Assembly: GCA_902806405.1 (NCBI GenBank)
Contig: CADCWL010000259.1
Location: forward strand, 1-48,265
Direction of reading: 5' to 3'
DNA length: 48,265 nt
DNA from: an uncultured Thermomicrobiales bacterium
GTDB taxonomy: Bacteria > Chloroflexota > Chloroflexia > Thermomicrobiales > UBA6265
Of the stretch, positions 7,353-15,562 are shown in pieces. The notes beneath the pieces were generated by a model. That model had not been told where the DNA came from. It ran no database searches and saw only the letters and a program-made list of their open reading frames with translations. How positions within the stretch are numbered: position 1 is the first letter of the stretch; each line of letters starts with the position of its first letter. The translations under genes and the position numbers were made by a program.

Positions 7353-8663
7353 ATGACCGGCGGCGCACGCGACCACGATCGCTCCCGGCCGATGGACACC
7401 GCCCGCCCGCCTGCCCGGAACGTGATCCTCCTCGTCGGCGATGGGATGGGCCAGGCCCACCGCATGGCCGGCCAACTGCTGACCGTCGGCCGGGCTGGCC
7501 GGTTGGCGATGGACCGCCTCCCCCACGCCGGGCTGATGGGGACCATGCCGGCCGACCCGGACCACTTCGTGACCGACTCCGCCGCCGCCGCCACCGCCCT
7601 CGCCACCGGCGTCAAGACGGACAACGGCGCGATCGCGATCGACCCCGAGGGCCGCTCGGTGCCGACGATCTTGGAGCTGGCGAAGCGGGCCGGCAAGGCG
7701 ACCGGTCTGGTCACCACCTGCCAGATCACCGACGCCACCCCCGCCGCCTTCGCCGCCCACGTGCCCCACCGCTCCGACCAGAGCGAGGTGGCGAGGCAGT
7801 ACCTGGAGGAGACGGGGGTCGACGTGATCCTGGGCGGCGGCGCCGCCTACTGGTACCCCGCCGGCGCCGAGACCCCCTTCCCGGCCGACCCGGCCGACCC
7901 CCTCCAGGCGAGCCGCGGCACCGCCGGCAACCTCGTCGCCCGCGCCCGCGCCCTCGGCTACGCCGTTGCCACCTCCGCCGCCGAGCTCCATGCGGCGGCG
8001 GTGCCCCGGCCGCGCCTGACGATCCACGACGACCGAACGCCGACCCGCCTCCTTGGCCTCTTCGCCAACCAGGAGCTCTTCCTCCAGCGGACGGAGGGAG
8101 AGGGGGCCGCCTACGATCCTCCCGTCTCCCTGGCCGAGATGACGGGGACGGCGATCGCGCTGCTGGCGCGCAACCCCGACGGATTCTTCCTGATGGTCGA
8201 GGAGTCGGCGATCGACCGGATGGCGCACCGCAACAACGCGCCGCTGACGTTGAAAGGGGTGCTGGAGCTGGACCGGGCCGTCCAGGTCGCGCTCGGCCAC
8301 GCCGCGGCGGACCCCGAGACCCTGGTGGTCGTCACCGCCGACCACGAGTGCGGCGGCCTCGCCATTGCCGGCTCGGACGACCCCCCCTACCCCTACGAGC
8401 CGGGCGGTGGGCTCCTCGAGACGACGATGGCCGGCGAGGACGGCCCCTTCCCGATCGTCGGCGAGGAGGACGGCTTCGTGATGGGCTGGGCGACCACCGG
8501 CCACACCGCCGCCAGCGTCCCCCTGACCGCCGCCGGCCCCGGCGCCGAGCGGCTGGCCGGCGTCTACGAGAACACCTTCCTCTTCGCGGTGATGGCCGAG
8601 GCACTCGGGTTGGCGGTGCCCGCGGCCGGCCAGTGGGGCGCGAACGGGTCCCACGCGCGCTAG
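7353..8663 (+). CDS. Alkaline phosphatase (PhoA family), no visible signal peptide
   Basis: About 436 residues of the alkaline phosphatase superfamily. VILLVGDGMGQAH (metal Asp near residue 30) and VTDSAAAATALATG (catalytic Ser near 76) are present, as are FFLMVEESAIDRMAHRNN, VVVTADHECGGLAI and WATTGHTAASVPL, which give the remaining zinc and magnesium ligands. It would hydrolyse phosphomonoesters. The start is uncertain: GTG 7329, ATG 7353 and ATG 7392 are all in frame, and none yields a signal peptide, unlike the usual exported enzymes. It lies about 220 bases after phoX on the same strand and may belong to the same phosphate response. Confidence 0.87.
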   Translation: MTGGARDHDRSRPMDTARPPARNVILLVGDGMGQAHRMAGQLLTVGRAGRLAMDRLPHAGLMGTMPADPDHFVTDSAAAATALATGVKTDNGAIAIDPEGRSVPTILELAKRAGKATGLVTTCQITDATPAAFAAHVPHRSDQSEVARQYLEETGVDVILGGGAAYWYPAGAETPFPADPADPLQASRGTAGNLVARARALGYAVATSAAELHAAAVPRPRLTIHDDRTPTRLLGLFANQELFLQRTEGEGAAYDPPVSLAEMTGTAIALLARNPDGFFLMVEESAIDRMAHRNNAPLTLKGVLELDRAVQVALGHAAADPETLVVVTADHECGGLAIAGSDDPPYPYEPGGGLLETTMAGEDGPFPIVGEEDGFVMGWATTGHTAASVPLTAAGPGAERLAGVYENTFLFAVMAEALGLAVPAAGQWGANGSHAR

Positions 8664-8779
8664 CGCACTGCCCGGCTCCACCACCGGTCCGGAGGGGCGC
8701 CCTTCATCCCACCCGTCCCCGGATAGTGCCGTGGCCGCGCAGCGTGCCGGTCGGCAACGGTCTGCGACGAGTCGCGCCC

Positions 8780-9826
8780 CTACCGTTCGCCGCGGAAGTG
8801 ATCGAACGCTCCGCTCGCGACCGCCTCCTCCAGCCCGTCCCCATGCCGCATCGTCAGGGACGGACCGGCGGCGACCGCCGCGACAACCCCTCCGACCGCC
8901 GCCACGGTGGCGCCGACCGTAGCGGCGACCTCCCGGATCTCCGTAAACGCTCGTGGCGGAGCCGTAAAGAGCAGCTCGTAGTCCTCCCCCCCCTTGGTCG
9001 CCAGCGCGAGCCAGTCGTCCGGGAAGAGGGCACGGACGGCGGCCGCCACCGGGATCGCCGTCGCGTCGAGGCGGGCGGCGACGTCGCTCGCGCTCAGGAT
9101 CTTCGGCAGGTCGCCCAGCAGACCATCGCTCAGGTCCATCGCCGCCGTCGCGCCGTGCGCGAGGAGGAGCGGCGCGAGGTCGAGGCGCGGCGTTGGCCGC
9201 AGGTGGGCGTCGATCAGGGTCGCCGCCGTGGTCGTCCCGCGCCGCGGTCCCTCCGCCCCCTCGGCCAGGAGGCGGAGGCCGGCGGCGGAGGCGCCGAGGG
9301 TGCCGCTGACGGCGACGACGTCCCCCGGCCGGGCGCCGGCCCGCGAAAGGACACGCCCGCCCCGGCTCTCGCCGATGGCCGTGACGTGGAGGGTCAGCGC
9401 CGCCGGCGAGGCGACGACGTCGCCCCCCGCGATCAGGGTGCCGGTCCGGGCGGCGAGCGCGCCGAGGCCGCGATAGAAGTCGACCAGGTCCGCGATCTCC
9501 TCGTCGCCGCGCAGGCCGAGGGAGACGACGGCGAGGCGGGGGACGGCGCCCATCGCCGCCAGGTCGGAGAGATTGACCGCCAGCGCCTTGTGGCCAAGGC
9601 TCGCCCAGTCGGTCCAGTCGAGTCGGAAGTGGATCCCCTCGACCAGGCCGTCCGTCGTGACGACGAGGCGCTCGCCCGGGGTCGGCCGCCAGACCGCGGC
9701 GTCGTCGCCGATGCCGAGCGCCAGATCGGGTCCGGCGACCGTCTCCGGCGGCAGCGCCGCCCGCAGCCGCGCGATCAGCCCGAACTCGCCGACATCGCGG
9801 ACGGTTTGCCCGTTGACCTCGTTCAT
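8780..9826 (-). CDS. thiL: Thiamine-monophosphate kinase
   Basis: 348 residues, the family length. ThiL phosphorylates thiamine monophosphate to the active cofactor TPP with ATP. Motifs visible in order are FGLIARLRAALP, LALGIGDDAAVW (metal and phosphate binding), LVVTTDGLVEGIHFRLDWTDWASLGHKALAVNLSDLAAMGA, GGDVVASP, AMDLSDGLLGDL and TKGGEDYELLF. The start at 9826 (MNEVNGQTVRDVGEF) is chosen because the family begins there; the frame stays open to 9919. No TPP riboswitch was recognised upstream. It stands alone, convergent with the alkaline phosphatase gene. Confidence 0.93.
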   Translation of the reverse strand: MNEVNGQTVRDVGEFGLIARLRAALPPETVAGPDLALGIGDDAAVWRPTPGERLVVTTDGLVEGIHFRLDWTDWASLGHKALAVNLSDLAAMGAVPRLAVVSLGLRGDEEIADLVDFYRGLGALAARTGTLIAGGDVVASPAALTLHVTAIGESRGGRVLSRAGARPGDVVAVSGTLGASAAGLRLLAEGAEGPRRGTTTAATLIDAHLRPTPRLDLAPLLLAHGATAAMDLSDGLLGDLPKILSASDVAARLDATAIPVAAAVRALFPDDWLALATKGGEDYELLFTAPPRAFTEIREVAATVGATVAAVGGVVAAVAAGPSLTMRHGDGLEEAVASGAFDHFRGER

Positions 9827-10372
9827 CGGTCGGCCCGGACACCGCGCGGCCGCCTCCGATCGGATGGGTCCATGCTCCGTCCGCCTTGCCTCGTCGTGCC
9901 GTCGCCAGCCGCGCGGCACGCAAGCGGCTATCCCGCCGTCGGCGACGCCCCGCCGCCCGACTCACCGGGCAAGGGTACGACGGCCATGACAACCGCGGGG
10001 GTGGCGCGTTGGGCGGCCACGGGGACGGGCGCGTCGGATCGATCCGGGGCCGGGGCAGGAGTCGGTCCGGGCCGCCTGGGCGCCAACCGCCTCCCCCGTT
10101 GTCGCCCGTTGCCCCCGGAGAAACCGCGCGACCTGGCCGATTTGATCGCACGTTCCCGCATAACGGGACGGAGGCACACCGGAACCCCCTCCCCGTTTCC
10201 CCGCCCCCATGACCACGGGCGTGACCACGGGGACGGATCCGAGTGGCCGTTGCCCTCCCCACGGATCGGGCGCCGATGGGCGCGGGCCGGCGCCCCGTCG
10301 CCTCCCCGGCCGCGGGGACAACGCGCGCGACCTGCCCACCGCGGCCCGAGGCGATTCCACACCCCCCTTCGG

Positions 10373-10412
10373 CCATCCGTTCCCGCCCGCCGCGGTGGGC
10401 GGGAACGGATGG
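10373..10412. repeat. Hairpin with 16-bp perfect stem and 8-base loop
   Basis: CCATCCGTTCCCGCCC and GGGCGGGAACGGATGG are exact reverse complements around GCCGCGGT. No T-run follows on either strand. It lies directly upstream of the regulator-like repeat and may insulate the promoter or act as a terminator without a T-run. Confidence 0.65.
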
Positions 10413-10418
10413 CGGCCG

Positions 10419-10451
10419 TGTAAGGAATCTGTAAGGGCGCGTCGTTAGGCT
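10419..10451 (+). promoter_or_regulatory. Response-regulator-like direct repeat and -10 hexamer
   Basis: TGTAAGG occurs at 10419-10425 and again at 10430-10436, an 11-base period like OmpR/PhoB-type sites. Ten bases later is TAGGCT (10446-10451), the same hexamer that follows the phoX repeat. This suggests an activator-dependent promoter for the cysteine-rich secreted protein. Confidence 0.45.
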
Positions 10452-10633
10452 GGTCCCAGAGAAACCGAGGCGGCCTCCCGCGTTGGCAAGTTCTATCCAG
10501 GACTAACTACCTAGAACTGGCTGACCGGTTGCCGGCGGGTCGCGCTTTCCTCGGACATCGGCCCGCCGCCGTGCGCGTGCCGGACGGTCCGAGGCGCGGG
10601 CCGTCCCCGTCCGAGGACCAGGGGGAGACCAAG

Positions 10634-11539
10634 ATGGACGGCGAGCGCTTCGACGCCCTGACCCGCGCCCTGGCCGCCCCCGGCGGCTCCCGCCGCCGCC
10701 TCCTCGGCGGCCTCGCCGCCGCCGCCGCCGTCCTCCTCGGCGGGCTCCGAACCGAGGACGCCGCGGCCCACGACGCGCTGGGGGCCTGCCGCAAGATCGA
10801 GGACCGGCAGAGGCGCCGGCGCTGCGTCCGCCAGGCCAAGGCGCACAACGCGCGGCACTGCGGCGCCGAGCTGTGCCCGACCGGCACGTTCTGCTGCGAC
10901 GACCAGCGCCAGGTCTGCTGCCCCACCGGCTCCGAATGCTGCAGCCCCGGCCCCGGCACCGGCTCCTGCTGCGCCGGCGACAGCCGCTGCGGAAGGCCGA
11001 TCGGCGACGACGACGGCGCCCACGTCTGCTGCCCGGAGGAGCGCCAGTGGGCCACCTCCACCGGGGGGGTCCGCTGCTGCCCGGCGGGGACGCGGGCGAA
11101 CGAGGGGGTCGACTCGGACAACGGGCAGTGCTGCCCCGAGGAGCGGTGGTGCGGCGGCGTCTGCTGCGGCGACGCGGCCCCGGTCTGCGTCGACCCCGGC
11201 ACGCAGACGTGCTGCACCGAGGCGGCCACGTGCGGCACTGCCTGCTGCCAGCCGGGCGAGTCCTGCGTCGACGGCCAGTGCAGGGCTTGCCCATCGGGGG
11301 AGACGCCGTGCGGCGACGCGTGCTGCGCCAAGCACGAGGCCTGCCGGGACGGGGCCTGCGTCGCGGTCTGCCCCTCGGGGAGCGGCGGGGTCCACAACGG
11401 GAGCTTCGTCGCCTGCGAGGTGGACGGCGGTATCCAGTGCCACTGCAACGCCTGCGGCACGCGGTGCCGGTCGGGCGAGGCCTGCTGCTCGGTCGGCTGC
11501 CGCTACGTGGTGACCACCTGCGCCGGCCACGGCTTCTGA
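10634..11539 (+). CDS. Secreted cysteine-rich repeat protein
   Basis: 301 residues. The N-terminus MDGERFDALTRALAAPGGSRRRLL is followed by an Ala/Leu-rich core to about residue 45 and a likely cleavage near EDAAAHDA. The mature part has about 46 cysteines, mostly in CC pairs spaced 10-20 residues apart (TFCCDDQRQVCCPTGSECC, HVCCPEE, GQCCPEERWCGGVCCGD). This gives a string of small disulphide-rich modules that would act outside the cell. GGGGGAG precedes the ATG. The signal matches the small protein at 2546. Function is unknown; similar Cys-rich strings are common in this bacterial group. The frame ends at 11539, but cysteine-rich coding continues downstream in other frames. Confidence 0.8.
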   Translation: MDGERFDALTRALAAPGGSRRRLLGGLAAAAAVLLGGLRTEDAAAHDALGACRKIEDRQRRRRCVRQAKAHNARHCGAELCPTGTFCCDDQRQVCCPTGSECCSPGPGTGSCCAGDSRCGRPIGDDDGAHVCCPEERQWATSTGGVRCCPAGTRANEGVDSDNGQCCPEERWCGGVCCGDAAPVCVDPGTQTCCTEAATCGTACCQPGESCVDGQCRACPSGETPCGDACCAKHEACRDGACVAVCPSGSGGVHNGSFVACEVDGGIQCHCNACGTRCRSGEACCSVGCRYVVTTCAGHGF

Positions 11540-11542
11540 GGC

Positions 11543-11939
11543 GGAGCCGGCTCCCACCCGTGGCGGCGACGATCGGCCCGGACTTCTCGGGCATCAGCGG
11601 CTCGCCGACCGGCACGTACCAGGGCGGCCGCTCCGGGGCTTCCTCGTCGGGATCCAGCTGCCCGGCGGGCAGACTTGCGTCGACCCGGCGCGCAGCGCGT
11701 GCCGCTATGCCGGGTCGACCCTCTGCGGCGGCAAATGCTGCCCGACGGACCACGGCATGACCTGCCTGGAAGACCGCGCCTGCTGCCAGGTGGGCTCGAC
11801 CCTCTGCGGCGGGGAATGCCGCGTGACGGACCGGTGCCGCGCGTGCCGCAACGGCGCCTGCGTGTACCTGTGCGCCGAGGGCGAGACCTGCATCGGCGGA
11901 GCCTGCGGGGACCGCGGCTCGACGGGCTGCGGCGGCTGA
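11543..11939 (+). pseudogene. Frameshifted cysteine-rich continuation
   Basis: After the stop at 11540 the same style of sequence continues. One frame gives TIGPDFSGISGSPTGTY and SSCPAG near 11571-11668. A single-base shift near 11668 then gives QTCVDPARSACRYAGSTLC and a run through two STLCGG repeats to a TGA at 11937-11939. The last 60 codons from ATG 11757 form an open frame, but that Met lies inside the repeat pattern and has no ribosome site. Either the upstream gene has lost its tail by frameshift, a second gene is broken, or base-calling errors are present. Confidence 0.5.
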
Positions 11940-12191
11940 CCGCCGCCGCTCCGACCAGGAATCCTTCGGGAACCGGGCGCCGACGGGCACAGGAACGCCC
12001 CAGGGGGGCTGGCCCGGGGGCGTGGCGGAGGGTGCGCGCGCGGGCGGGGGGAGGGTGGGCCCCGCCGGCTCCTTGCTGGGAAGCTTATCGTGTCTTGCCT
12101 TTTTGGCACGGCACGCGCGTATACCGGAAGGGGCACGTTCGGACCAGGGATCGGAGGGAGCGGAGCGGAGGCCGGGCCGGGCCCTCCAGCG

Positions 12192-12461
12192 CTACGCCTT
12201 CGGCTGCCCCACGTCGGCGCTGCTCGGCCCCCGGTTGGAGTCGATCAGCCCCTCGGCCGCGCCCGGCGCGATCATGTACCCGAAGAACGACACCCCCCCG
12301 GCGACGAGCGACGCCTCCCAGCGGTCGCCCTTCGGCATCGGCGTCTCGCTCCCGGCGAGGATGGCGCTGAGCGCCTGGTACGCTCCGAGGACGGTGGAGA
12401 ACCCGATCGACATCGCCCCGTAAAGCGCCCGGATCGTGGACGCCTTGAACTGCTCGGTCAT
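12192..12461 (-). CDS. Small membrane protein, holin-like
   Basis: 89 residues with two likely membrane segments, roughly residues 10-36 (RALYGAMSIGFSTVLGAYQ) and 48-68 (ASLVAGGVSFFGYMIAPGA), joined by a short charged loop, and a hydrophilic tail. AAGAGGAG lies upstream of the ATG. Size, topology and position as the last gene after an endolysin-like and a nuclease-like gene fit a phage holin, which forms the pore that lets endolysin reach the wall. There is no sequence signature that proves this, so the role is inferred from context. Confidence 0.6.
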   Translation of the reverse strand: MTEQFKASTIRALYGAMSIGFSTVLGAYQALSAILAGSETPMPKGDRWEASLVAGGVSFFGYMIAPGAAEGLIDSNRGPSSADVGQPKA

Positions 12462-12518
12462 GGCCGTTGCTCTCCTCTTGACACGACGCCGGACACATCG
12501 GACGACGTGTCCGGCCGC

Positions 12519-12926
12519 CTACTTCGTCCAGAGCCGGGCGTGCCCGGCCGCCAGCAGCACCGACCCGACGTCGTCCACCGTCCCACCGGTCTCGATCGTC
12601 GCGAACGCCACGATCCGGTCGTGGTCGTCCATCCCCTGCCCCGCGATCAGGACCTGCCGTCCCTCCGGCAGCAGGTCCTCGAGGAATGCCTTGGCCGCGC
12701 GGGCCCGGCCCGCCGCGTTCGGATCGTCGCCGTCGAGTTCGTCGCACTGGATGGCGGCGAGGCGGATCGTCTCGAAGACGTACGTGGCGCCGCCGCGGTC
12801 GACCAGGGCCCCGAAGGTGTCGCCGTCGACCGCGTAGCGGACCGAGGCCGGCAGCGTCCCGAAATCGATCGCGACCCGCAGCGCCGTCGGGCAGCGCTGC
12901 CGCTCCTTCGGCTTCCGTGTCGCCAT
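12519..12926 (-). CDS. Thermonuclease-like (SNase fold) protein
   Basis: 135 residues matching the staphylococcal nuclease fold: VRYAVDGDTFGALVDRGGATYVFETIRLAAIQCDE near 28-62, then AGRARAAKAFLEDLL, EGRQVLIAGQGMDDHDRIVAFATI and DVGSVLLAAGHARLW. The DGDT metal Asp and the IRL Arg of the active site are present. The second catalytic Arg would be in DDHDRIVA. No signal peptide is seen. GGAAGG stands six bases before the ATG. It lies between the endolysin and holin-like genes on the same strand, so a phage-derived nuclease is the likely origin. Confidence 0.75.
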   Translation of the reverse strand: MATRKPKERQRCPTALRVAIDFGTLPASVRYAVDGDTFGALVDRGGATYVFETIRLAAIQCDELDGDDPNAAGRARAAKAFLEDLLPEGRQVLIAGQGMDDHDRIVAFATIETGGTVDDVGSVLLAAGHARLWTK

Positions 12927-14319
12927 GCCGGCCTTCCGATGCCGCCAGCTTCGTCGGGTCGCCGCCGACGGCCCGCATGATCCGCTCGAGCGGGAAGCTG
13001 GGGCCCGGGCAGTAGGTCCGCTCGACGCCTCGATGTCCGCGTGCCGTCCGAGGTGGTCCCGAATCGGCACGAGCGTCGGGTAGGTCGCTAGGCAGGAGCG
13101 GTCGACGTCGATCCCGTCGATGACCTGCGACTCGGTGAAGGGCTGCCCCGGCTCGCCGACGTACTCAACGTTGACCGTCAAGTCGTTGAGGTTGCGCCCC
13201 TCTGCCACGACCCGTCGGATCGCCGCCGCCGGCCACGGGATGTCCCGCCGCCATCTGCGGTAGGCGCCGTTGGTGAAGGCGGCCTTCCGCGTCGAGACGA
13301 ACTGGTGGATGACCCCGTCCCGGTTCGATGACGGCGTGGGCGCTGGCGTTGCTCGACCGGTGCTTGAACCAGGACCCGACGTTCCCGTAGTCCATGTCGT
13401 CGGTGGCGTGGTGCTCGATCGCCACCGGGAGGACGCCGTTGCGATCGTGGAAGTTGGCGCACCCCTCGAACCAGACGAGGTTCGCCGGCAGCTTCGGCGC
13501 CCCCGCGGGCGTGCCCGGTGCCTCCTTCGCCGGCGCCGCCGCCGTCCACTCCCCGACCAGCCCGTTCAGCGTCGCCCATGACGCCGGGCCGGTGTTGCCG
13601 TTGACCGGGTCCCAGCCCCGCCAGTCGGGTTTGCCGAGGAAGAACGCGGAGCTCGCCTTGTCCCAGTCGCCGTGGTAGTCGTACTGGATGCGGAGGATCC
13701 GTGCGCCGACCTTGAGGTTGACGGCCGGGGCGTAGAGGAGGTGGACGGGGTCGCCCGGCCCGCCGCCCCCGAAGACCAGCGCGTGCCAGCCGGCCCACGC
13801 CTTCCCAAGGGGGACGACCTGCATTAGCCGCCAGGACCAGCCGTTGCTCTCGTTGCGCTGGACCGCCCGCGGGTCGCCCGTGCCGCCGGTCTCGACCACG
13901 ACGTGCGGCCCGATCCCCTCGATCGTCACCCGGGCGAACGCCGCGGCCTCCGCCATCAGGGGCACCCACCGGGTGAGGGCGAACCAGTCGGCGCCGTAGC
14001 CCCCGCCGCCCGGTCCCGCGGTCCGGATCGGGCCCGTCGGCAGCCCGGCGCCTTCCGGCTTTTTCGGCCCCTTTTCCCGGGACGGCGACGGTTTCGGGGC
14101 TTCGGCTTTCGGGTCCTTCGCGTCCCGCTCCGCCCGCCTCGCCTCCCGCTCGGCCTCCCGTTCGGCCCGCGCCGCCTTCCGCTCCGCCCGGTCGAGCGCC
14201 GGCCCCTCGTCCGGCAGCCTGCCGCCACGCTCCGACCGCTGGGGTTTCGGCTCGGCCGTCCCCGCGCCGCCGACCGGCGTCCGCAGCGCGTTGCCGAAGC
14301 GGGCCGCGCACATGCCCAT
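12927..14319 (-). pseudogene. Two-domain endolysin (lytic transglycosylase plus amidase) with frameshifts
   Basis: From a start near 14319 (MGMCAARFGNALRTPVGG) the frame gives a charged coiled stretch (RAERKAARAEREAEREARRA). Next is a lysozyme-like transglycosylase domain with ETGGTGDPRAVQRNESNGW, RLMQVVPLGKAW, APAVNLKVGARILR and GDWDKASSAFFLGKPDW. An amidase-2 domain begins at LPVAIEHHATDDMDYGNVGSWFKHRSSNASAHAVIEP. At about 13319 one extra G shifts the frame; one frame over it continues GVIHQFVSTRKAAFTNGAYRRW up to LGRHADIEA. A second shift near 13023 restores ERTYCPGPSFPLERIM, the zinc-ligand end of the domain. The stop after that is not clear. Both shifts lie in or near G/C runs, so sequencing error cannot be excluded. 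Confidence 0.65.
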
Positions 14320-14429
14320 CTCGCTGGTCCGCCCGGTGATGCGACCGGTGGACGCGGCCTCCCCGGGGCCGACGTCGTCCGGCTTCCCCCGTGGTGGCCC
14401 GTCCCATCCGGGCCGTCTTGCAACACGAT

Positions 14430-14726
14430 TTAGGCCCGCCGTCTCGGGAGGGGGGCGGGACGAGCCCCGCCCCCCTCCTGTGCCTCGTCCGTCGATCGGC
14501 CGTCGTCGTGGGCACCGGCGGCCGGCGAGCGGGTTGCCGTCGGCGACCCCACCGTCCAGTCCCGCCGCATCCCGCACCCCCCGCACGTCAGCCCCAGGAA
14601 CGGCCCGTGCCGCCCCGCCGGCGCGTAGGTCACCGTCACGCCCAGCCGGCCCTTCACGCGGCCGCTGTGGTGCCGGTCCGCCAACGGGGCGCGGCAGCCG
14701 GGGCAGGCGATGACGCTGCGCCTCAC
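14430..14726 (-). CDS. Small zinc-ribbon protein
   Basis: 98 residues from a GTG start with GAGGG nine bases upstream. Two knuckles, CPGC near residues 8-11 and CGGC near 42-45, suggest one zinc ribbon. The second half is low in structure and rich in Gly, Arg and Pro. Phages often carry small zinc-ribbon proteins of this type (Com-like) but no specific match is claimed. It precedes the endolysin on the same strand and is divergent from a truncated methyltransferase. Its TAA stop abuts a sequence resembling the inverted repeat of the element at 2340-3038. Confidence 0.55.
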   Translation of the reverse strand: MRRSVIACPGCRAPLADRHHSGRVKGRLGVTVTYAPAGRHGPFLGLTCGGCGMRRDWTVGSPTATRSPAAGAHDDGRSTDEAQEGGGARPAPLPRRRA

Positions 14727-14779
14727 GACACCGCCCTCGTACAATCTGCCGGTCTCGGTGGCGAACGGCGGGGGCGGGG

Positions 14780-15115
14780 ATGGGCGATAACGAGCAGAAG
14801 GCCGCGGACGACGGATTGAACCCCCCCATCGAGGACATGCGCTGGGGCCACGCCCGACGCCACGGCCGCGAGGGTTTCGTGCGGGCAGGGGACGAGTCGG
14901 TGCGCTGCTTCGTGGAATGGGGCGGGCTGCGCCCAGGGGACCGTGTCCTCGACGTGGGGTCCGGCGTCGGCCGGATGGCCGTGGCCTTGACACGCTACCT
15001 CGACGTGGGGAGCAGCTACGAGGGCTTCGACGTCGACGCCGAGGCGTGGGCGGCGCGCCTGGACGACCTGCGCGCGTGCGCCGGGGACGCCTGCCGGGCG
15101 GCGAACGGGGGTTAG
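14780..15115 (+). pseudogene. Truncated class I SAM-dependent methyltransferase
   Basis: 111 codons: MRWGHARRHGREGFVRAGDESVRCFVEWGGLRPG followed by motif I, RVLDVGSGVGRMAVALTRYLD, and motif II-like SSYEGFDVDAEA. It then drifts into an unrelated tail and stops. Complete enzymes of this type need about another 100 residues, so only the AdoMet-binding start remains. A TACAAT hexamer lies at 14740-14745, 34 bases before the ATG, and CGGGG serves as a weak ribosome site. It sits inside the decayed phage-like region. Confidence 0.65.
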
Positions 15116-15562
15116 GGCGGGCGTCCCCGCTCGACCCCGGTGACGCGCAGGGACGCGTAGTCCGCCTTAAGGCCCTTCTGGCTCCTCGTCCACGATCCGC
15201 GTCGCGATCGGCCGCGCCATGATGACCCCCTCCCCTCTTACCGGAACTAGAGGTAGACGTTGCCAATCCGGGGATCGGCAACGCCGTTGCCGATCCCTGC
15301 CGAAGACGCTGACGTACACCTCACCCCTGAACACGGCGTCCGCGATGTCGGTCCAGCCACCGTCGAGCACGCCCGTCGCGCCGATCCCGACCCGGCCGAC
15401 CGGGAGCCTGCCGGCGACGCCGCCGAGGAAGGCGCCGATGTCGGTGACCGAGGGGAAGGCCCACGGTGCAAACCAGGCCGAGGCGGCGCCCTCCTTGCGG
15501 AGGGGGTATGGCCGGCTCTTCGCGTACCCTTTGTGCCCCTCTCGTGACCACGGAGACCCGAA
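15116..15562. other. Decayed stretch between the methyltransferase fragment and the DUF427 gene
   Basis: No intact gene. On the minus strand a coherent peptide (SVTDIGAFLGGVAGRLPVGR and on to FRGEVYVSVF, about 15310-15470) continues one frame over as GIGNGVADPRIGNVYL and a stop at 15247, which suggests a frameshifted relic. Further on, AGGGGAGGGG and an ATG at 15221 open a 17-codon minus-strand frame, which would run on as SQKGLKADYASLRVTGVERG after one shift. A perfect 27-base palindrome lies at 15271-15297. Confidence 0.4.
15271..15297. repeat. 27-base palindrome with 13-bp arms
   Basis: GGGATCGGCAACG and its exact reverse complement are separated by one base. It overlaps the end of the frameshifted minus-strand relic. 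There is no T-run, so it is either a strong hairpin or a protein-binding palindrome. Confidence 0.6.

Larger units (their letters stand above)
9827..10633. other. Long intergenic region with a strong hairpin and a putative regulator site
   Basis: About 800 bases between thiL and the cysteine-rich gene. Open frames here are arginine/proline-rich and show no family features. The right-hand part holds a 16-bp perfect stem (10373-10412), an 11-base-period direct repeat and a -10-like hexamer, described separately. The left part must hold the thiL promoter. A transcript starting near 10458 would have a leader of about 175 bases. Confidence 0.55.

Noticed and set aside
9827-10372. TPP riboswitch upstream of thiL
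   Set aside because: No conserved CTGAGA-type core was found on the minus strand upstream of the start.
6981-10376. Minus-strand open frame of 1131 codons
   Set aside because: It overlaps the alkaline phosphatase and lies in another frame of the thiL strand; low-complexity composition.
12084-12104. ATCGTGTCTTGCC as a left partner of the element-like end at 14415-14432
   Set aside because: Only the first seven bases agree; the rest does not align.
15468-15477. GGTGCAAACC as a partner end for the element-like sequence at 14415
   Set aside because: Too short a match and no flanking TTA/TAA; likely chance.
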